DNA of 64,000 bases from Chionis minor (lineage: Eukaryota; Chordata; Aves; Charadriiformes; Chionididae), in the NCBI GenBank assembly GCA_013398295.1, contig VZSF01009053.1, positions 114,348-178,347 on the forward strand. The letters run 5' to 3'. The notes beneath the pieces are model-generated. The model did not search any database, was not told the DNA's origin, and saw only the letters and a program-made list of their open reading frames with translations. Positions 46,930-58,100 of this stretch are shown piece by piece. The translations under genes and the position numbers were made by a program. Within the stretch, counting starts at the first letter, position 1. Every line of letters begins with the position of its first letter.

Positions 46930-48260
46930 GGCGTGGAGGATTTCTGTTGTGCCCGGGGCGGAGTGGCCGAGGTGCCACATCCCCCCCGGCTGGGCTCTGC
47001 CGTGACTGGTGCGTGTTGAGGAGGGGAGTTCGCCCCACGGGCTCGGTCGCCCACGTAAGCGCGGCCGGGGCTGCGCTGCCGACTCAGTGCTGGCGCGACC
47101 GGCCGCAGCAGCTCCACGCAGGCAGCCCCGCGCCCCGCCACGCTCGCCGCCGCCGCCATGCAGGGCGCAGACACATGTTCCCTATTAAGCAAAGAAAGGC
47201 AGCTCCGCTGCGGCTTGCTTTAAAGGATCGAGCAGCAGTGCAATTAGAAAGGGGAAAAAAAATAAAAGAAGTCAAAAAAACCCCCAAAACTCAAACCCTA
47301 GCATGCTTTTCCATGGGGATGTTTAGAAATGTTTGCAGTGGCAGAGCGCTGCAGGCTGGCGGGGAGGCATGAGCCAGTGGCAGTGCTCCTGGTAGCGGGG
47401 AAAAGCTCTTTTTTTCCCCTTTGCAGCATGGAGTGGTCCCAGCCTGGCTGCCGGGAGCCTGGGCTGCGTGCGGGAGGATGCCAGATGTAATTGCAGCAAA
47501 ACCCACAGCTGCCGGGGAGTCTCCGTCTGCACGAAGCGAGCCCGAGCGTGCGGCGAGGGGCCAGCAAGAAGCACAAGCCCCCTCCCACCGAACCCCCGGC
47601 AGCTCTTGCCCCGTGCACCCCGAGCCGTACGGGGGGAGCTGCAGCCTCGCCCCCTGCAACCAGCTGCTTCCCTAAAACCTCTTCTAACTTATTTAACCCC
47701 GAGAAATTTTCTTTTGCACAGCCCCCTCGTGTGCAATGGGACAAACCACCTGTGGGTCACGGAAGTTATCTCTAGGTCTAAAGGGTCTGGGGGTTATTCT
47801 GGGGGGGCTTCCCCCCACCTCCCCCNATCCCGCTCCAAGTGCAGCCCAGGCGAGGAGGGGGACCGGGAGGATGCCACGCTGCCCACCCGCCTGCTCGCTC
47901 ATTCCTGGGAGCCCATCAAAGCTCTCCATCCCTTTCAACTTCCCTTCGCCCGCCTGGAAGGCGCCGCCTCGCTCCCTCCCTCCTGCTCCCGGGAAAGCTT
48001 TTCCAGCAGCCTTATTAAACCTGGGCTTTTTCCAGCACCTTTCCCAAATCAGCAAAAGTTATTCCTAGTTGCTTTCCCCTCGCTTGGGGAATTGGGGTGG
48101 GTGCAGGATGGAGAACGGGCGCTTACCGGGCAGGAGGCAGAGGGAGCAGGCGAGGAGCATCCCGCTGGGGAGGTCCATGGGAGCGCTGGCTGCCCTGCTC
48201 CCCGGCCCGGAGCATCCGCGGAAGGCAGCCAGCCAGACTGGTAGCCTCGCTCGCAGAGCC
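46930..48260. promoter_or_regulatory. ITGA11: CpG-rich region around exon 1 and the start of intron 1
   Basis: CpG dinucleotides are frequent by eye, especially at 46950-47170 (runs such as GCGCGACCGGCC and CGCCGCCGCCGCC) and 47520-47640, and they extend to exon 1. This looks like a CpG island associated with the ITGA11 promoter. I have not computed the observed/expected ratio. Confidence 0.5.
48127..48178 (-). CDS. ITGA11: ITGA11 exon 1 (coding part): start codon and signal peptide
   Basis: The ATG at 48178-48176 sits in a good Kozak context, with C at -3 to -1 and G at +4. It opens MDLPSGMLLACSLCLLP, a hydrophobic signal peptide that closely resembles the start of human alpha-11 (MDLP...). 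The exon ends CCC G followed by the donor GTAAGC, leaving phase 1. This start is chosen because it begins the signal peptide and the joined protein has nearly the family's length. The upstream end of exon 1 (5' UTR) cannot be fixed from sequence alone. Confidence 0.93.
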
Positions 48261-48430
48261 CTTTCCTTATCCCCAGCCTTTCCCGGCTCCCTGACAGAAG
48301 GCGAGCATTGGGAGGGAGTGGGAGGGACGAGCAAAACTTGTAGGAGGTACAGCAGGAGAGGACGGGAGAGGGGACAGCCTTCGCACGGCTGCGGCACCCT
48401 TTAGGGATCGGCTTCCCAGCAGGACCGTGA
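48179..48430 (-). promoter_or_regulatory. ITGA11: ITGA11 5' UTR and putative TATA-less promoter
   Basis: Sequence immediately upstream of the start codon. I see no TATA box on the minus strand. It has CCCTCCC/GGGAGGG tracts (about 48308-48328) that could bind Sp/KLF factors, a GGAA Ets-type core near 48265-48270, and a CAGAC Smad-type core at 48234-48238. The human ITGA11 promoter is described as TATA-less and driven by Sp1, Ets and Smad sites, so the composition fits. The transcription start itself cannot be placed. Confidence 0.45.
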
Positions 48431-48565
48431 TGGCTGGGAACTTCAACCCCACGGCAGCACCCTGGTCGTCTCCCTGCGGCACCCTGCTGGGGTCCCCCGG
48501 GGACCCCTCGCCCCGATGGGGGCTTGGCAATGGAAGGTCTGCCCAGGGTCACCGATGGCAGTGGG

Positions 48566-48796
48566 GTGCCATCACCTCTGCTCGGCTGCCATCACCTCTG
48601 CTCAAGGTGCCACTTCTGTTTGGTTGCCACCTCTCCCTGGCTGCCACTTCCGGCCACCTCTGCTTGGTGGCCACCTCTGCTTGGGCACCACCTCATCCCA
48701 AATGCCACCTAGGCTTGGGTGCTACATCTGCTCAGGTGCCACCTCCAGCTGGGTACCACCTCTGCCCAGGTGCCACCCCTGCACAGATGCCACCCT
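48566..48796. repeat. Degenerate minisatellite, about 20-bp unit, upstream of ITGA11
   Basis: Roughly a dozen copies of a unit like GTGCCACCTCTGCTCAG, with imperfect spacing (18-22 bp) and copy-to-copy changes, for example at 48566, 48586, 48606, 48626, 48722, 48737 and 48769. It begins about 390 bases upstream of the start codon, so it may lie in or next to the promoter. Confidence 0.85.
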
Positions 48797-51700
48797 CGGG
48801 GTGGAGGAGAGCGGGGCCGATGCTCACAGCACCAGGAGGCTGCTGTGACCCCACAGGGCACCAGCGCAGTGCCGGAGCCCCTGGTCGTACCGTTCAGCGT
48901 CCCCAGCACCCACCCAGGGGCGAGCACATCGCCACCGGCGCCAGCACCCAGGAGAGCCCGGCTGGGAAGCAAACAGCAAAGGAGCAGGAGGAAAACTGCT
49001 AAGGAGCGTTTTCTTTCACTCTCCTGGGGTTGTCCTCGGGCACGATGGGGTGGTCCTGCTGCACACAGCTCTTGGGCCAGTATCCCCAGTGCCCCCGCAA
49101 CAGCCTGCGCTGTCATGTAGGGCTCTGTCGCCTCTGGGCTGGGTTATGCAGCCCAAAACATCCAAAGTGTAGCAGATATCCCCAGGGTGGGATTTCCTCC
49201 CTCCATCCTCTTTCTCCCCCGGCTGGGGACACCCTTTGGAGGAGGTGCCCAGGAGGCAGCTCCAACAGGACCTCAGCTCTGACCGCAGCGAGGCTTTGGG
49301 GCTGGGACACAGCACCCAGGGACCAGACTACACAGCCCAGCTGGGGCAGCTCCGCTGGCGAGGTGGCACCAGCCACCGCCTCGCTTCCCCTTTTCCAAGT
49401 GGAAAAGATAGATCCAGTCTCTGGTTTGTTTTCAGACAGTAGATGGGACCCTGGAAGTCCTTCCCTACCCGCCCTCCAGCCCAAGCCCCGGTTGCCAAGA
49501 GGAGCATCTCCACGGGCAGCTGCTGCCTGCAGCGCGCTCTCCTCCCCCAGAGCAGAAGAGCAAGCGAAGGGCTTGGACGGGGCTTTTGTCCCTCTTCTCA
49601 CCCAGCCGAGAGCGAAGATCTCTTGAGGCGGGTTCACACACCCATGTCTCGGTCTACCCAGTGTCTGTCAGACAGTTTGGGATCTGCTGGAGGGAGATAA
49701 GCTCCGCTGGAGACACTCGTGGATAAAACAGAGTGTCTGGGAGATCCGGTTTCTTTTCATTCTCTCCTCTTCCCTCCTGAAAATACACGTTTGGGGTCTG
49801 CAAGCGGGAGAGGACACATGTCTGGAACAGAGATCAAAGCAGCAGTAGGATGCACAACGATGCGGACACACGGATGCTCTTCAGCTTGTTTGTACAGTGC
49901 TCCTTCCACCAGCAAAATGCTGCTCGGCAGATATTTTCAGTTCTTAACTACATCTCCCAGCTGGTTTTCCCTGATAGAACTCTGTAGAAAAAAGCAGAAT
50001 TTCAGGAGACAGTAATGGCTGAAGGGAACAAAATGCATTTCTGGCTTGGTGAAAGTTAAAAAGGAGTTTTTAGGGAATAAAAGGGAATATTAAAAAGCTT
50101 GGGTAGGAAGCAGAGAGGAGATTAAAACCGGAGTAACCAGAGCACCGAGGGAGGGAACCCTGAGAAGTGGATGCTCTGAGCAGAAGTCGCAGCCTCACTG
50201 CTCCTACTCCCAGCCCGGGGCCGCAGACAGGGCACGCGAGGGGAAATCCCTCGCTGGGAACTGAACTCTCCCATGCAGCTGGAAGCCAAGCCAGTTTTTC
50301 ATGAAGAAGAAAAAAAAAAATTTACAAAAGGCCCGCAGAATCTTGACATTTGCATCTTGATTCAGTTTTCAGAGAGGGTGTTTGGAAGCAGAGCCCTGGA
50401 ACCATCTAGCTTGAAGGGGTTTTGGAGGAAAGAGGGGGAAAATAATACCAGAGAAAGGGTCCTCGTGTTATCTCTCCCTCCCCAAAACAGCGCAAGTGGG
50501 GTCTCAAGCACATTTCAGAAGTTAAAAAAACTCCATGGAAAACCAAGCAACAGCAGCTGCCTCCTGCCTCAAACTCCCCGACCTGGAAACCAACGGAAAG
50601 TCGGATTTACAGAGATCCACCACTCGGCTCCTGCCAAAGGACCAGCGCGAGAGGCTCCTCAGCACCGGCCGCGGCTCTTGCGCAGCAAAGCAACAGGAGA
50701 AACGCCAAGAGCTGCTTCGGGCTGGTGAGCGGTGGCCGTCAGACCCCTCTGCTTCATCCCCCTTTACCCGCAGCTTGCAAATCCCAGGGGGGTTCTCGTT
50801 AGTCTAAATTAGACCTGACTGGGGCAGCAGGGTCTTTCTTATTTGACTGATCTTCTGCAAAACTGGTTTAAACTCTACAGCAACTCCTGCGGCCGCATTG
50901 CTCTGCAGACCCCTCCTCTGACAAGTCACCAACACTCCCCGCCGGACCCAGCCTCTTCGCATGAGCGAGAAATGCCAAGAGTTCAAAGGAGAAGAGCTGT
51001 GCTGTGATAATATTGATGTAATACTTCCAAAATGTAAACAGCTGTCACGGGAAATGATGGATGGGAAAACAAAAACCAAGGAAATAATAGTATTTAGACC
51101 CCTCGCAAAAAGTTGTTATGGGGATGTCCCATGACATCCAGCAGAAAACCGAGCAGCAGGGCTCCGTAATGTCCAAAAAGCCTACAGGAGATAACTTTCA
51201 TGGATTCATCATATGATATTAATCCTGTAAAAAGAAAAAAGCTGGGCGCATATTAAAGGGCTGCCTTCCCACTTCATTTTTGGATCCCGCTCTGATTTCT
51301 GCGCTGTTCCATCCAGCCCAGGAAGCACTTTCCAAAAAATTTCTGCCTGCAGCGGCGCGGAGCCAGGAGCCGCCGGGGAGACCCACACGTGCTGCCACGG
51401 GGCGAAATGCAAACTCCGGCAGCTGAAAGGACGATTATTTTTTTTAATTTTTTTTTTTTTCTCTCCCCATCTCCCAGCTGCTGATTGCCATGAACGCAGC
51501 AGCAGAGGGAGCGGTGTCACACGTGAGCCTCGCGGGGGACGAGGACGGGCCGGCAGTGCCACCTCCTCGCAGGGCCACCATCGCCAACAGACCAAACAGC
51601 CGGTCCCCGCGCAGGCTCTTGGAAAAGTGGTAGGAAAAGCTTTGCTGAGAGCTGTGCCTGGCTCCCAGCGAGCCCTTGGGATGGTTTCCTTTGGGTTGGG

Positions 51701-54700
51701 TTTTGCTATAGGGGCAGGGGGGTGCTCCGAGCCAGGATGCTGCCGTCTGCAGGTGCCTGCAGGATCCGGCCCTGACAGTTACTCAGGCGTCCCACCGCCC
51801 TGCAAACCCAACCCCATGAGAGTGGTGTGGGGCCCTCCAGCAGCCAGGAATAAATTGGTGGAGAAAGTGAGAAACAAACCAGTTTTCTCCTGGAAAAAGA
51901 GCAAAGCAACAGCTTTTGCTGGGGAAGGGCAGCCTTCCGCTCCCAATCCCGAGAAAGTCTTGAGAAAAGTTTCTGCTCATGGATCAGATGTCAGAAGTTT
52001 GTGACCAAAAAACCTTCGTATTTTCTCTGCAAGTCTGACAGTTTCCAAGAAAAGCGTCAAGGTGCAAACTGAGGCTTGTGCATGTTGGAGATCATCCATG
52101 CTCCAAACGCCACTGGCCTTAAACCACATCATCCCTTCAGCAGAAGCAAAACCTCGGAGCTGAACTCGGCACCTGAGCCCCGGGCAAGGTTTTTACCTTC
52201 CCAATCATCAGCATTTTCTGCAAATGCCAGTGCAAGTCGGAAAAAAGCGAGGAGAGAGCAGGCAGGGACAGTTTCAACCCAGGCAGCAAGTTCATCTGGC
52301 TGCAGACCCGGTCAGGGAATTACACAAGCCATTCCTGAGTGGTTCCCAAGGGGAAGATCTCGTGTCTTCCCCAAATTAAGATCCTTGGATGGGCTTCTTC
52401 TAAAATCTGGATAAGGACAGTATTGCACCGACCGTGCCCTTGCAGCTTGCGTGAGGACGAGCCCAAGCTGCTCGGCTGACCCAGGCAAACCTTTGTGCAT
52501 CTTTTTGAGAGAAACACCTTTGAGTAACTTTAACTTCCACCCGTGCACCCGAGTCCCAGCGCAAGTTCCTGCCCCGACACCCCCAGAGCTGAAGCCAAAC
52601 CTGCGCGAGCTCGTGCTACCGACTCTCCAGCTGCCTGACCTTCCTCCCCTTCGTTTTGAAGCCGTCCCAACAATTCACTGTGGGTTTTCCCACGTGTGGT
52701 CATTTTTTCCAGACTTCAGCCTTTTCCCGCAGCAGATGCCTCCTTGTGCCTGACCTTTCGGAGGGTGTCATGTATTGGATGCTATTGCTTCTGGAGTTTT
52801 GGAAGAATTAAGCTAGGATACAAGGAATGTAAACAGAGGCCAGGAATGAAAACAAAATCCCTAATTCACTAATATAAACGGAGGAAGGGCTGAGGGTGTC
52901 GTGGGGGGAGTCAGTCGCGAGCTGCCCCCAGGTGATGGTGCTGCAGAGGGTCCAGGATGCGCCTGGTGCTCCCAGATGAGCTTCTCCCACAGTTTCGGGG
53001 GAAGGACGGGCGGAGGTTGGATGCTGAGGTTACACTTATCTCCCAGCTCAGGAGCACCAAGCGCTGCTCCGCACCTGGGCCGGGGGTCAGGATTACACCC
53101 GCGAGCAGCTCTGGCACAGCAGGAAGGGAAAGAGCAGAACAAAGCTGGACCACCAGCGGCTCCACGTGCTCAGACCCGGGGGCGGGCAGCCAGGTGCGAG
53201 CAGATTTGTCCCAGCTTTGTCACCCTTGGGTGACAGGGAGCAGCTCGAAGCCGCGTGCCAAGGGCGAGCAGGGGCCAGCGGAGCACGTGGTGCCGTCACG
53301 CCTGGCCGTCCCTCAGCCCCGCTGAGCTCAGGGCTCTGGAGACTTGGTTGTCCAAAACAAAAGCTGATGTAAACAGCAAGCCAGCCTCTCCTGGAGATTA
53401 TCGGCTTCCTGCAAAGCCAGGAAAAGTTGTGCCTTTCATATGCCTTTCTCACAATACTAAGAAGGTGAGAGCCTGCCCTGCCAGCGCAACGCTCGAGGGG
53501 AGCGATCCGGAGGTTTCCCACTTTGGGAATGCTCCAGGGCTATTTGTGTGCCCCAGGTCTCCCTGTCTCTCACCCTACCCCAGGGCAAGAGCAATGCCCC
53601 AGCTGGGATCACCCTGGGTACAGCCAGGTCCAGGAGAGCGGAGGGAGACCGGAGCCTGGGAAAGGAGGGCAAGATGTTGAGCCAGGAGCCAAGGCACCCA
53701 CGGGGGTGTTGCCCATGGGAGCAGGAAAATCCTGAGTCAGGCTACAAGACCAATCTTCAACATCTGCCTCCTTGCCAGCACAGTCTGGGGCTCCTGCTCT
53801 CAGCATCCCGTGTCGGCTGCAGGGTCCTTCCACCTGCGCTCGCCATTCCCGGCAGGCACAGACCCCCATCCACCCAGTTCTCCGGAAGAACTAAGGAGGA
53901 GGCGGCCACGAGCAACACCCAACTCCAGAAGCAACATCAAGGGATGAAGTACACACTAAGGCAAGAGAAACTTTTCCAGTGAAGTGGTGCCACAGAGACC
54001 CACTGGCCTTTTTTTTTTTTTAAAAAAAAAAAAAAAGGAAAGTAATTTAACCTCCGGAAAGCAGAGACTTGGACTCCCGCCGTGTTTGGAAGAACTTTGG
54101 CCCTTAGCTCCCAGCACTCAATTAGCATAAGCTGTATTTATTAGCCCTCGCCAAAACGCTTCTCTCCTCTCCTTCCGTGCCACCAAGCTCGTGCCAGGGC
54201 CAAGCGCTTTCGTAGCTGGACCAGGGCTTGTGGATGCTCGAGGCTGCTAGGCTGAGGCAGGCGGCAAAGCCCTGGCCAACGATATTTTTGCAAAAATATA
54301 TATGAACTCCAATAGCGGAGGTGTTCAATGTCGGGTGTTTCTGGCTGTCTTGGCAATCCCCGCGCAGCTATAAACATCCACCTCCAAACTTGACGCTTTG
54401 AAAGCCGCTTTCCAAACTGTGCTAAACCCCCCCAAAAAGGGCTGCCAGAGCCCAGCGGCGAGGGCAGGGAGCTGGGAGAGCCCCAGCCGCCCCAACATTC
54501 CCCACGGGAATGGGGTCCCCCCCGTATTTCAGGTGACTCCTCTCCTAGCTGGACCCCCGGTGCGAGGCTCCCCAGGTGCCTGGCGCTGCCGCAATGACTT
54601 CATGATCCAAGCAGCTTTCCCAATGCTGTATTTACAGACCGCTAACCGTAAAAGTAGTGTTTGCTACCGAGGAATTTCTTTGTTGACTTAGCTAGCGTTA

Positions 54701-54989
54701 TTTTTTTTTGCTATTTATTTAGTCTCTCCTTGTTTATTTCTTACTTTGAATGAACAAACATCCACCCTGCCTGGATAGTGAATTATTCAGATGAATCCCC
54801 TGGGGCAGAGCTCGTGCTGAGTGACTGTGGTCTGAATTCCCCAACTGACCCGTGGCACGGGCTGTCTAGATGAGTTCCCAGGTACCACAGCTCGGGTCCT
54901 GCTCACTTCTCTTCCTCACATACACCACACACAAAAAATAATTTAAAAAAAAAAATCATAAGGTTGGGTTCCCCCTTCCCCATAAGAAA
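48797..54989. other. Upstream flank of ITGA11, no gene recognised
   Basis: About 6.2 kb with GC-rich and A/T-rich patches, including a T12A14-like tract at 54010-54037. Short frames on both strands have no recognisable domains or splice structure. In mammals the next gene upstream is CORO2B, in the opposite direction; I looked for its conserved N-terminal coding sequence and did not find it. Confidence 0.6.
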
Positions 54990-55190
54990 GGCTCAAGCGT
55001 CCAGGGTTGGCCGGATCCCTGTGCCCAGGGAGGTGGTGGAATCGCCGTCCCTGGAGGTATTTAAAAGCCAGGCAGACGTGGTGCTGAGGGACATGGGTTA
55101 GGGGTGGCTTTGGCAGTGTAGGTTTATGGTTGGACTCGATGATCTTGAAGGTCTCTTCCAACCCAAGTGATCCTGTGATTCTATGATCTC
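54990..55190 (+). mobile_element. CR1 LINE 3' fragment, plus orientation
   Basis: Includes CCCAGGGAGGTGGTGGAATC, CCTGGAGGTATTTAAAAG, GTTGGACTCGATGATCTTGA, AGGTCTCTTCCAACCC, and ends in the short CR1 tail with TGATTCTATGATCT. It is strongly 5'-truncated, as most avian CR1 copies are. It closely matches the inverted copy at 60571-61096. Confidence 0.92.
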
Positions 55191-58100
55191 CAGTGCATCA
55201 CCCCAGAGAGGCCCTGGGAAAGCCCTTGCATCCCAAGCACTTAACCCCCTCTCAAACCAAAGAAAAAAATTAAATATCTCCCCGATCAAAACAGATTCTT
55301 TCCCCTGGGAAATTTTCAGTTGCAGAAGAAAAACCCCTCTAGAGGAACTATTCTGAACTATCTATTCTAAATATTATTTTATCTCCTGTCCCACGGTACC
55401 ACTTTTTGCAGCTGCAGGTTTCTGCTACCTCCAGTTTGCCCACATGTAGCAGTTCTCCCTTGTCTGGAGGCAATTGCTGTGCAATATGAATTCTGGGGGT
55501 TTTTAGTTGGGTGTTTTTTTTTTTTTCTTTCCTCCAGTTTAATTCTACCAAAGTGACACACACAGCTAAACGCTAGATATGAATGGTAAATCCATTTAAA
55601 CCTTGGTTTGTCAGAGAAGATGCCAAACTGGCTGTGTGCAGTTGGCAGCCCATAAAAATCACAACATCAGAGGAAAGCTTGATTAATACGCAGTTGAACC
55701 TCCTGGAGGGGAAAATATGCAATGGCAAAAGTAACTCTGGGCACAGAATCATCTGCAAAGGAGGAAGAAAAAAAGCTTTTCAAACCTGCTTGCCTGCCCG
55801 TTGTGTGGGGAGGGAGGGACAGCTGGAGACGCTCCTGCGGAGCCCGGTGGCTTTGCTGGACGCGCTTCAGGGCAGGTCGAGGAAAGGGATGTGAATTTTC
55901 ACACCGAGGCCAAGATGTGGGTGGTTGTTCTTCTTCTTCTTCTTCTTCTTCTTCTTCAAGGAGAGCAGTGTAACAGCCTCTCTTAGTGCGAGCTTTGAGG
56001 GGATACAAAAATTTCAGAAAAGGGAAACAGAAATTTGACCTGAAATCTGGTTGAGGCTTGAAAGTGTCACGGCGCGAGTCCCACCAGTTCCTCCCCACTG
56101 CTCACCTCCACACCAGCATCAAACCCAACTCCACACCAGCAGCGTTGGAAGGGTGAGCCCAGCCCTCACATCCCTTTTCTTGGGAATTCTTGCTCCTCTG
56201 GATGCAGGTTAGGGATTGAATATTTTGGTTATTTCTCCAGAACAGTCCACTGCAGAAGATAAGCATGTTACCCGCTCCAAGACACGACTGGGTTACTATA
56301 ACAAGCCTTCGTACTTTTGCTGAACACTTCCTGCAAGCAGCTCAGATGCCTTTCCAGACCAGAAACGCCATCGGGGAGCAAAATCGGATCCCAGCTCCCC
56401 ATTCACCTGACTCCAAGGGCACTCGGGGCTGGCATCTTCTAGACAGCTCTCTCTAAAAAAGGAAGGATGAGACATTTTTAGACTCTGCAGGCAGATGTAA
56501 CACATTCCAGGAGCCTGCAGAGCACTCTGCTCTCCTGCCTGTACTCTGGTAAGGCCATTACTGGCCCAGTGCCCCTGTGGAGGACGAGCGCCGCGGTCAC
56601 CTGCCCTGCCGACACCGATGCCCAGCATCCCGGAGCCAGCCGTGTCCCCGTGCCCAGGCGGCAGCCTGGAATATTGCCTCTGCCATAGCGTTTGCAGACC
56701 GGCGGCACATCACCACCTGCATTAACTCAACCATCTGCTGACGGAGGGGGCTGGCAGCGGCTGCCCTGCCATGGAGCAAGCGGAGAGGGCTTTGCCTCTT
56801 GCGAGAACGGCCCCGTATCCTTCATGTCCCCAGCACGTGCTCTCCGAAAAGGCAAATTACTCTACTCCTCCCTCCCCACCGCTAGTGTCACAGCTCAAAT
56901 ACCTTCACGCATGGTCCTTCAGGGCTTTTTAAAGTGGCCACTCTTTGCTTTCCATCTGTGAACCTGCCTGCCAGCGCCTTCACGCTCCTTTGGTTTGTCA
57001 GAAGGTCAAAAGCTTTTCTACCACCTCCAGTTTCAAGCACGGAGGTGTGCGTTCAGCTGCATTTAGTGGCCCTTTGGCCATCGTCTCTGATGCCAATGGG
57101 CTTTGCTGGGAATGGCATTGAGCACCCAATTTCCAAAACGCTCTCTTGCACAAGGCAAACAGTGCCCACGTATTGAGAATGCAGCCGTTTAACAGCGATT
57201 AGCTTAAATAAAGAGAGACGAGCCTCCCCGCCTGCAGCTCCTGTGAGAGCAGAGGGGACACACGTTGACCTTGGATTTGACAACCCGGCCATGACCAACC
57301 TGTGTGGCACTGCACCTGGTCGGGTGTTGGGGACAGCAGAGATGCAGGCCATGAGCAAGGCAGGAAAAAACCCGTCACCCTCGAGGCGGTCTCCCTGCTC
57401 TGCTTTAGATTTCGTACTAGAGTTAGCGCAAAGTTTCCTGCTTCTGCCAAAGAATAACTTAAAAGATGGATTTTTAAGTAAAGATCAGCCAAGAGAAGGT
57501 GCTTGCTTTGTTAATGAAATCAGAGGTTTTGCTCCAAACCTGAATGCCAGCACATTCTCAGATATATATACATATTTTTCCTGGGGAAAAAAAAAAAAAC
57601 CCAAAAAAACCCAAACCTGGAAGACAGTTCTTTACAGAGAATGGTGAGCCTACTTTTCACCGTCTGTGCTGGCCGGAGCGCTGGCGGCGCTGCCATGCAG
57701 CATTGTCTGCAGAGCAGGAAACGCCATCCAAAGGCATCCAACTAAAAGAACCGAGGAAAATGGAAAAAAAGGAAAATGTGAAAGTGTTTAACGCTTCAGC
57801 CATCAGACTGGCTCTCACCACAACACAATCTCAATGTCTAAACAAACGCCTCGTGGATTCTAGACATTCATGGGAGAAATATTTCAGGCTAAGGGACTTA
57901 CTGCCTCAAGGAGCAGGTGGTTTCTCTTCCTCCCTCCGCTCCATAAAACCATCGCAGGGACAAGATTGCTCTGAAACCACACGAGCATCAGATCTGCTCG
58001 CTCCCGTCTCTGTCTGGGAATTTACCTCCACCACTCGCTTAAAAATCACATAACAGCATTGCTAAGTTTTTTTCCTTGTCCTTTGCTTGGATTTGGGCTC

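Larger units (their letters stand above)
40777..48126 (-). other. ITGA11: ITGA11 intron 1 (7.35 kb)
   Basis: Bounded by the GTAAGC donor after exon 1 and the TTCCCAG acceptor before exon 2. It holds an old CR1 fragment (40848-41005), a short tandem array (42361-42435), an unresolved G tract (45782-45810), single unresolved bases at 43042 and 47826, and CpG-rich DNA in its first kilobase. First introns commonly carry enhancers, but nothing here identifies one. Confidence 0.85.
1782..48178 (-). other. ITGA11: ITGA11 gene, integrin alpha-11 (30 coding exons)
   Basis: The gene encodes the alpha-11 chain, which pairs with integrin beta-1 as a fibrillar-collagen receptor on mesenchymal cells. Thirty minus-strand coding exons join with GT/AG borders and unbroken phase into 3576 bases (1191 residues plus stop). 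Domain order is signal peptide 1-22, propeller start 23-161, inserted alpha-I domain about 162-355, propeller rest about 357-637, thigh and calf domains 638-1140, membrane helix about 1144-1167, and tail 1168-1191. The alpha-I domain lies inside the propeller, as in alpha-1, -2, -10 and -11. Exon sequences match alpha-11 far better than alpha-10, for example in exons 6, 9, 11 and 19. A residue insert specific to alpha-11 is present in the stalk (exons 19-20). No exon is missing, frameshifted or interrupted by a stop, so the gene looks functional. Family and paralogue assignment is firm. Confidence 0.97.

Noticed and set aside
48566..48796. Regularly spaced repeats considered as a CRISPR-like array
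   Set aside because: Units are contiguous and degenerate without unique spacers, and the host is a vertebrate. It is a minisatellite.
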